Shown here: positions 4,688-8,126 of the stretch, one piece after another
How the letters are laid out: every line of letters begins with the position of its first letter
Numbering within the stretch: the first letter of the stretch is position 1
Source: Actinomycetes bacterium
Lineage (GTDB): Bacteria > Actinomycetota > Actinomycetes > Propionibacteriales > Propionibacteriaceae
Direction of reading: 5' to 3'
Length of the DNA: 8,126 bases
Assembly: GCA_023437345.1 (NCBI GenBank)
Contig: JAEZGC010000087.1
Location: 1 to 8,126, forward strand
Made by a program: the position numbers and the translations under genes
Notes under the pieces: generated by a model
What the model was told of the DNA's origin: nothing
The model's input: the letters and a program-made list of their open reading frames with translations, nothing else
Databases searched by the model: none

Positions 4688-5448
4688 CGTCGCCCCGCGT
4701 CCGGGACGGCGTCCGGATCGCGGTCGAGGACGCAGACACTGGTGCCGCCGGGCGCCTCCAGCACGGTCCGCTCCGGCCGGACCGCCCGCACCACAGCACC
4801 CGCCTCGCGCAGTCTGGCGACCTCGGCCGCCAGGTCGTCGGTGGCGATGTCGAGGTGGGCGCGCATCCGCTGCGCCAGCGCGAGCCGCTGGGTGACGACC
4901 CGGAACGGAAAGGTCCCCGCCGGGTCGATCCAGGCCAGCTCCGGACGCTGCGACCCCGAGACCGTGCCGCCCAGCGTCGCTGCCCAGAACCCCAGTTCTG
5001 TGGCGTGGCCCTCGGCGGGGATATCGAGACAGAGCTGGGCGACCCGGCTGCGGTGCCCGTCCGGCCACCTGGTGGCGGCAGGGACGGTATCGCGCTGCTG
5101 GGCGACCAGACAGAACTCGAAGCCGGCCGGGGAGGTCATCACGACCAGCCGCGGCCCGACCTGTCGGACCACCGAGGCGCCGCGCTCCTGGGCGGCGAAA
5201 GCCGCCTCCTCCGGGTCGGCGACGTGGACGTCGAGGTGCACCCGGGTCTCGCCGGTGCCGAGCCGCTGCAGCCGCAGGTAGTCGGCGCCGTCGGGCGGAA
5301 CAAGGCTGGTGAACTCGTCGAGGGCGCCCCGGCTCGGCGAGCGCGGCCAGCCGGTGGCCCGCGCCCAGAACGCCGCACCGGTGTCGAACTCGGACGCCGG
5401 GAAGTCGAGGAAGGCGGTCAGCCACAACGGCCGGGTGGCGTCGTCCAT
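4684..5448 (-). CDS. VOC family protein with two glyoxalase-like domains
   Basis: A 254-residue protein of two tandem vicinal-oxygen-chelate modules (Glyoxalase_6-like). Module 1 spans about residues 8-117, with FWARATGW, VHLDVHVAD and SPAGFEFCLV; module 2 about 137-242, with FWAATLGG, AHLDIATDD and APGGTSVCVL. The repeated order FW..(A/T)LG, HLD..., P.G...C.(L/V) shows internal duplication. His71 and Glu111 of module 1 could be metal ligands; module 2 keeps His198 but has Ser in place of the terminal Glu, so I cannot see a full set of four ligands. It may bind a small molecule or act as an enzyme; no substrate can be named. The ATG at 5448 starts 10 nt after the proC stop, and the stop overlaps the kinase start. 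Confidence 0.87.
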   Translation of the reverse strand: MDDATRPLWLTAFLDFPASEFDTGAAFWARATGWPRSPSRGALDEFTSLVPPDGADYLRLQRLGTGETRVHLDVHVADPEEAAFAAQERGASVVRQVGPRLVVMTSPAGFEFCLVAQQRDTVPAATRWPDGHRSRVAQLCLDIPAEGHATELGFWAATLGGTVSGSQRPELAWIDPAGTFPFRVVTQRLALAQRMRAHLDIATDDLAAEVARLREAGAVVRAVRPERTVLEAPGGTSVCVLDRDPDAVPDAGRR

Positions 5449-5458
5449 GGCGACGCGG

Positions 5459-6259
5459 TCACGACCTGGCCAGCGCGCGGCTCCGGTCGCGGGCAGCCTC
5501 CATCGCGGTGATGAACGCCGCCTTGACCTTGTGGCTCTCCAGTTCCCGCAGTGCAGCAGCGGTGGTGCCGCCCGGGGAGGTGACCCGCTCCTTCAGCACC
5601 GTGGGGTGTTCGCCGCTCTCGGCCAGCAGTTTCGCCGAGCCGTACATGGTCTGCACCACGAGGGTGGTCGCGGTGTCACGCGGCAGCCCGAGCATCACGC
5701 CGGCGTCGATCATCGCCTCGACGACGAAGTACAGGTAGGCCGGGCCGGAGCCGGAGATCGCGGTGACCGCGTCCTGGTACTTCTCCGGGACGACCACCAC
5801 CTCGCCCACCGCGCTGAGCAGCGCCATGACGTGCTCGACATGGTCCTGGGTGGCTGTGGTGCCGGCGGAGATCGCTGCCATCCCCTCGTCGACCTGGGCA
5901 GGGGTGTTCGGCATCACCCGCACCACAGGGGTGCCGGGCGGCAGCGCCTCCTCGATAGTGGCTGTGGTGATCCCGGCGCACAGCGAGACGACAAGGGAGC
6001 CGGGCCGCAGCGCCGCGGCGACCTGGGGCAGCACCTCGCCGATGTCTTGAGGCTTCACCACCAGGACGACGGTGTCGGCGCGACCGGCCACCGACGAGGT
6101 GTCGCCGATCCCTACCCCGTGGCGGTTGCGGATCTCCTCCAGCCGGGCGGAGTGGCGGTCGGCGGTGATGATGTCGTCGGCCACCCAGCCGGCCCGCAGC
6201 AGGCCCGCGATCAGGGTCTCGCCCATCACGCCGGCGCCGATCACGCCCAGCGTGGTCAC
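5459..6259 (-). CDS. proC: Pyrroline-5-carboxylate reductase
   Basis: Catalyses the last step of proline synthesis, reduction of 1-pyrroline-5-carboxylate with NAD(P)H. The 266 residues match the family length. Visible elements are the Rossmann nucleotide motif GVIGAGVMGE (5-14), VKPQD (68-72), VRVMPNTPA (113-121), AISGSGPAY (167-175) and the C-terminal P5CR signature SPGGTT (228-233) in the dimer domain that forms the active site. The start GTG 6259 overlaps the asd stop as GTGA, so translation is probably coupled to asd. In mycobacteria proC is followed directly by the HTH gene and bS22; here VOC, kinase, DUF151 and MFS genes lie between. All expected motifs are intact. Confidence 0.97.
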   Translation of the reverse strand: MTTLGVIGAGVMGETLIAGLLRAGWVADDIITADRHSARLEEIRNRHGVGIGDTSSVAGRADTVVLVVKPQDIGEVLPQVAAALRPGSLVVSLCAGITTATIEEALPPGTPVVRVMPNTPAQVDEGMAAISAGTTATQDHVEHVMALLSAVGEVVVVPEKYQDAVTAISGSGPAYLYFVVEAMIDAGVMLGLPRDTATTLVVQTMYGSAKLLAESGEHPTVLKERVTSPGGTTAAALRELESHKVKAAFITAMEAARDRSRALARS

Positions 6260-7278
6260 CGTGCGGCCACCAGTTCGGCGATCTGGACGGCGTTCAGCGC
6301 GGCCCCCTTGCGCAGGTTGTCGCTGCTCACGAACAGGACGAGCCCGCGGCCGCCCGGCACCGACTGGTCGGCGCGGATCCGTCCGACATAGGACGGGTTG
6401 CGCCCGGCCGCCTGCCTGGGCGTCGGAACGTCAACGAGCTCGACACCGGGCGCGGTGGCCAGCAGACCGGTGGCCCGGGTGGGGCTGATCTCCTCGGCGA
6501 ACTCGGCGTGGATCGCCAGCGAGTGGCCGGAGAACACCGGCACCCGCACGCAGGTGCCGGCCACCAGCAGGTCAGGCAGGTGCAGGATCTTGCGCGACTC
6601 GTTGCGGAGCTTGCGCTCCTCGTCGGTCTCGCCCCACCCGTCATCAAGCAGCGACCCGGCCAGCGGGATCACGTTGAAGGCGATCGGGGCTACATAGGGC
6701 GCCGGGTCGGCGGCCGGCGCGTCCGACCCGTCCAGCGCGAGGCGGGCCGGGTCGGTGATCGCCAGCGCCTGGTCGGCCAGCGCACGGACGCCCTTGACGC
6801 CGGAGCCGGACACCGCCTGGTAGGTGGCGACCACGAGCCGGGTCAGTCCGGCCGCGTCGTGCAGCGGCTTGAGCACCGGCATCGCAGCCATCGTGGTGCA
6901 GTTCGGGTTGGCGATGATGCCCTTGGGGCGATCGAGGATGTCGTCGGGGTTCACCTCGCTGACCACCAGCGGGACGTCGGGGTCGCTGCGCCACGCCGAG
7001 GAGTTGTCGACCACAACGGCGCCGGCGGCGGCTACCTTCGGCGCGAACTCGCGCGACATCGCCGCCCCGGCGGAGAACAGCGCGACGTCGAGGCCGGCGA
7101 AGTCAGCGGTGCCGGTGTCCTCGACCACCACCTCGCCATCGCCCCACGGCAGGGCCGAGCCCGCCGACCGGGCTGAGGAGAAGAACCTGATCTGGTCGAC
7201 CGGGAAGTTCCGCTCAGCCAGCAGCGTCCGCATCACGCCGCCGACCTGACCTGTAGCTCCGAACACACCAACACGCAT
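6256..7278 (-). CDS. asd: Aspartate-semialdehyde dehydrogenase
   Basis: Catalyses the NADPH-dependent reduction of aspartyl-4-phosphate to aspartate semialdehyde, the branch point to lysine/diaminopimelate, threonine, methionine and isoleucine. The 340 residues are normal for the bacterial type. The nucleotide loop is GATGQVG (7-13), the phosphate-site segment FFSSARSAG (32-40), the catalytic cysteine Cys127 in NPNCTT, Gln154 in TYQAVSG and the active-site histidine His252 in FSGHSLAIHAEF, with Arg245 nearby. The C-terminus NLRKGAALNAVQIAE is typical. No Shine-Dalgarno precedes the ATG; a TAGTCT hexamer six bases upstream suggests a leaderless transcript. Unlike most actinobacteria, where asd follows the aspartokinase gene, here it follows a DUF2500 gene and leads into proC. 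Confidence 0.97.
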   Translation of the reverse strand: MRVGVFGATGQVGGVMRTLLAERNFPVDQIRFFSSARSAGSALPWGDGEVVVEDTGTADFAGLDVALFSAGAAMSREFAPKVAAAGAVVVDNSSAWRSDPDVPLVVSEVNPDDILDRPKGIIANPNCTTMAAMPVLKPLHDAAGLTRLVVATYQAVSGSGVKGVRALADQALAITDPARLALDGSDAPAADPAPYVAPIAFNVIPLAGSLLDDGWGETDEERKLRNESRKILHLPDLLVAGTCVRVPVFSGHSLAIHAEFAEEISPTRATGLLATAPGVELVDVPTPRQAAGRNPSYVGRIRADQSVPGGRGLVLFVSSDNLRKGAALNAVQIAELVAAR

Positions 7279-7284
7279 GGCGCA

Positions 7285-7290
7285 AGACTA
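7285..7290 (-). promoter_or_regulatory. Candidate -10 box giving a leaderless asd transcript
   Basis: Minus-strand TAGTCT is followed by six bases and the asd ATG. With a normal -10 to start-site distance, RNA would begin at or next to the A of the ATG. No ribosome binding site lies between or just before. This is the classic actinobacterial leaderless arrangement. Confidence 0.5.
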
Positions 7291-7293
7291 GCC

Positions 7294-7315
7294 CCGGGGC
7301 CGCGCTGCGCCCCGG
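7294..7315 (-). terminator. GC hairpin just upstream of asd
   Basis: CCGGGGC / GCCCCGG form a perfect 7-bp stem with an 8-nt loop. It could end the DUF2500 transcript 106 nt after its stop. It lies where the -35 region of the asd promoter candidate would be, so an operator role is also possible. Confidence 0.4.
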
Positions 7316-7348
7316 AGGGGGGCGCGGCGGCGAGACTCCCCGACGGGG

Positions 7349-7387
7349 ACGGTTCTTGCAGCTCAGGCGGTGGGACGGGAGAACCGT
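7349..7387 (-). repeat. Spaced inverted repeat ACGGTTCT / AGAACCGT
   Basis: Two perfect 8-base arms (7349-7356 and 7380-7387) are 23 bases apart, with centres 31 bases apart, about three helical turns. The arms hold most of the few A/T bases in this gap between the DUF2500 gene and asd. It may be a two-site operator for asd or part of a terminator. Confidence 0.4.
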
Positions 7388-7421
7388 TCCGCGAGACGGC
7401 GGGTGGGACGGGGCGGGCGGG

Positions 7422-7853
7422 TCAGCGAAGGATCTCGCGCTGAAAGCCGAGGTACCGGCTGCCCTTCATGGTCACCGTGCCGGAGTCGCCGACGACGAGC
7501 AGCCCGTACTCGTGCTCGGGGACCTGCAGTTCGAACCGCGCCCCGCTGGACTGCTCGAAGGTCACGTAGTCGGTTCGGCTGATCGGGCTGGAGCTGACCC
7601 TCGGAGGGCCGATCATGCCGTTGGCGTCCGGCAGGCCCGCGTGGTGGGTGGTACCGCCGCCGGAGACCTCGGCCCGCTTGTCGACCACCCGCGCACTCGC
7701 GGCCACCTCGGGGGCGGCGTTGTCGCGAGCCCGCTGCTGCAGGCCGCGCGCGAAGGTGACGACGAACCCGCCGACGACAATGATGAACACCACGACGAAC
7801 AGCCCCTGCATGAGCTGGAAGGTGGTGTCGAAGCCGCCGAAGTCAGGACCCAT
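7422..7853 (-). CDS. DUF2500 domain-containing membrane-anchored protein
   Basis: A 143-residue protein with one membrane segment near the N-terminus (LFVVVFIIVVGGFVVTF, 18-34), a basic stop (ARGLQQRAR) and a soluble domain of the DUF2500 family. Family features are the strand ARVVDKRAEVSGGG (54-67), YVTFEQSSGARFELQVPEHE (96-115), the turn GDSGTVTMKG (122-131) and the ending SRYLGFQRE. The domain is small, beta-rich and without visible catalytic residues; its function is unknown. The segment with two His (TTHHAG, 68-73) is an insertion relative to the core. The ATG at 7853 is preferred over the in-frame TTG at 7862, because the TTG lies inside a -10-like TAGGTT. It stands alone between a CPBP protease gene and asd. 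Confidence 0.85.
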   Translation of the reverse strand: MGPDFGGFDTTFQLMQGLFVVVFIIVVGGFVVTFARGLQQRARDNAAPEVAASARVVDKRAEVSGGGTTHHAGLPDANGMIGPPRVSSSPISRTDYVTFEQSSGARFELQVPEHEYGLLVVGDSGTVTMKGSRYLGFQREILR

Positions 7854-7860
7854 GGACGCC

Positions 7861-7866
7861 AACCTA
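7861..7866 (-). promoter_or_regulatory. Candidate -10 box giving a leaderless DUF2500 transcript
   Basis: Minus-strand TAGGTT is followed by seven bases and the ATG of the DUF2500 gene, so RNA would start at or beside the ATG. No strong Shine-Dalgarno is present. The 39-nt gap after the protease stop leaves room for this promoter. Confidence 0.45.
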
Positions 7867-7892
7867 ATGGCACCGGGGCCATCACCGCCCGA

Positions 7893-8126
7893 TCACAGCC
7901 AGTCGACCAGCGGAGCGAGCAGCGCGTAGCCCACGAACGCGGCGATATCGAGCAGCGTGTGGGCCACCACCAGCGGGCCAACCCGCTTGAACCGCAGGTA
8001 CAGCCAGCCGAAGGCAAGCCCCATCACGAGGTTCCCGACGAAGCTGCCGAAGCCCTGGTTGAGGTGGTAGGTAGCCCGGATCAGCGCGCTCGACAGCACG
8101 ATCACTGCCGGCTTCCAGTTCAGCGC
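7893..8126 (-). CDS. CPBP-family intramembrane protease (CAAX-like), C-terminal part
   Basis: The last 77 codons of a membrane protein that enters from the right edge. The visible part has conserved CPBP (PF02517, Abi/CAAX protease) features: an arginine and histidine in RATYHLNQG, which corresponds to the second motif, then two hydrophobic helices around LVMGLAFGWLYL and the third motif in VVAHTLLDIAAF (His and Asp four residues apart). The first motif, with the paired glutamates (EExxxR), would lie off-window, so catalytic competence cannot be judged. Members are membrane metal-independent or glutamate-type peptidases and some act in prenyl-protein processing, bacteriocin immunity or signal release; the substrate here is unknown. 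It ends 39 nt before the DUF2500 ATG. Confidence 0.88.
   Translation of the reverse strand, partial: ALNWKPAVIVLSSALIRATYHLNQGFGSFVGNLVMGLAFGWLYLRFKRVGPLVVAHTLLDIAAFVGYALLAPLVDWL

Noticed and set aside
4688..5425. N-terminal extension of the sugar kinase frame
   Set aside because: It lies in a shifted frame of the VOC gene, is Arg/Ala/Gly-rich without motifs, and the kinase family begins at the GTGA overlap at 4687.
1..8126. A novel defence, toxin-antitoxin or biosynthetic system
   Set aside because: All genes but the MFS and VOC proteins fall in families with broad chromosomal distribution, and none pairs up as a toxin-antitoxin, nuclease-sensor or modification cassette.

Overview
The window reads as chromosomal DNA from a high-GC actinomycete (Actinomycetota). 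It has about 70% G+C and frequent GTG starts. It also carries several lineage markers: a 33-residue bS22-type ribosomal protein, an Rv0500A/BdtA-like excisionase-fold regulator, a DUF151 protein with the actinobacterial C-terminus, and a phosphatase/TlpA-lipoprotein pair like Rv0525-Rv0526 of Mycobacterium tuberculosis. All twelve genes I can support lie on the minus strand, so transcription runs from high to low coordinates. I cannot name a genus; the gene order matches neither Mycobacterium nor Streptomyces exactly.

In transcription order: (1) 8126-7893, the C-terminal end of a CPBP (CAAX-like) intramembrane protease. (2) 7853-7422, a DUF2500 membrane-anchored protein, probably leaderless. 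(3) 7278-3815, a compact four-gene block: asd, proC, a two-domain VOC protein and a PfkB-type sugar kinase, joined by GTGA overlaps or a 10-nt gap. (4) 3688-3200, a DUF151 bifunctional-nuclease-family protein with its own strong ribosome binding site. (5) 3121-1832, an MFS transporter of unknown substrate. (6) 1693-1490, a small excisionase-fold DNA-binding protein. (7) 1356-986, bS22 followed after 17 nt by a glutaredoxin-like CxxC protein. (8) 847-1, a histidine-phosphatase-family protein and the first 65 codons of a thioredoxin-like lipoprotein that probably opens a system II cytochrome c biogenesis cluster beyond the left edge.

Most genes are housekeeping: proline synthesis (proC), the aspartate-family branch point (asd), a ribosomal protein and thiol chemistry. 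I see no mobile element, CRISPR array, tRNA, rRNA or obvious defence or secondary-metabolite system, and no stretch above 300 bases lacks a gene. The less ordinary signals are in the short intergenic regions. A CCTWCTGAAC element stands upstream of both the regulator and bS22, and before bS22 it is part of a repeat with a 10-base period over a candidate -10 box. Mutually exclusive hairpins lie ahead of the regulator. Two genes (asd and the DUF2500 gene) have -10-like hexamers 6-7 nt before their ATG, the signature of leaderless transcripts. These are sequence observations with inferred roles, not demonstrated sites.
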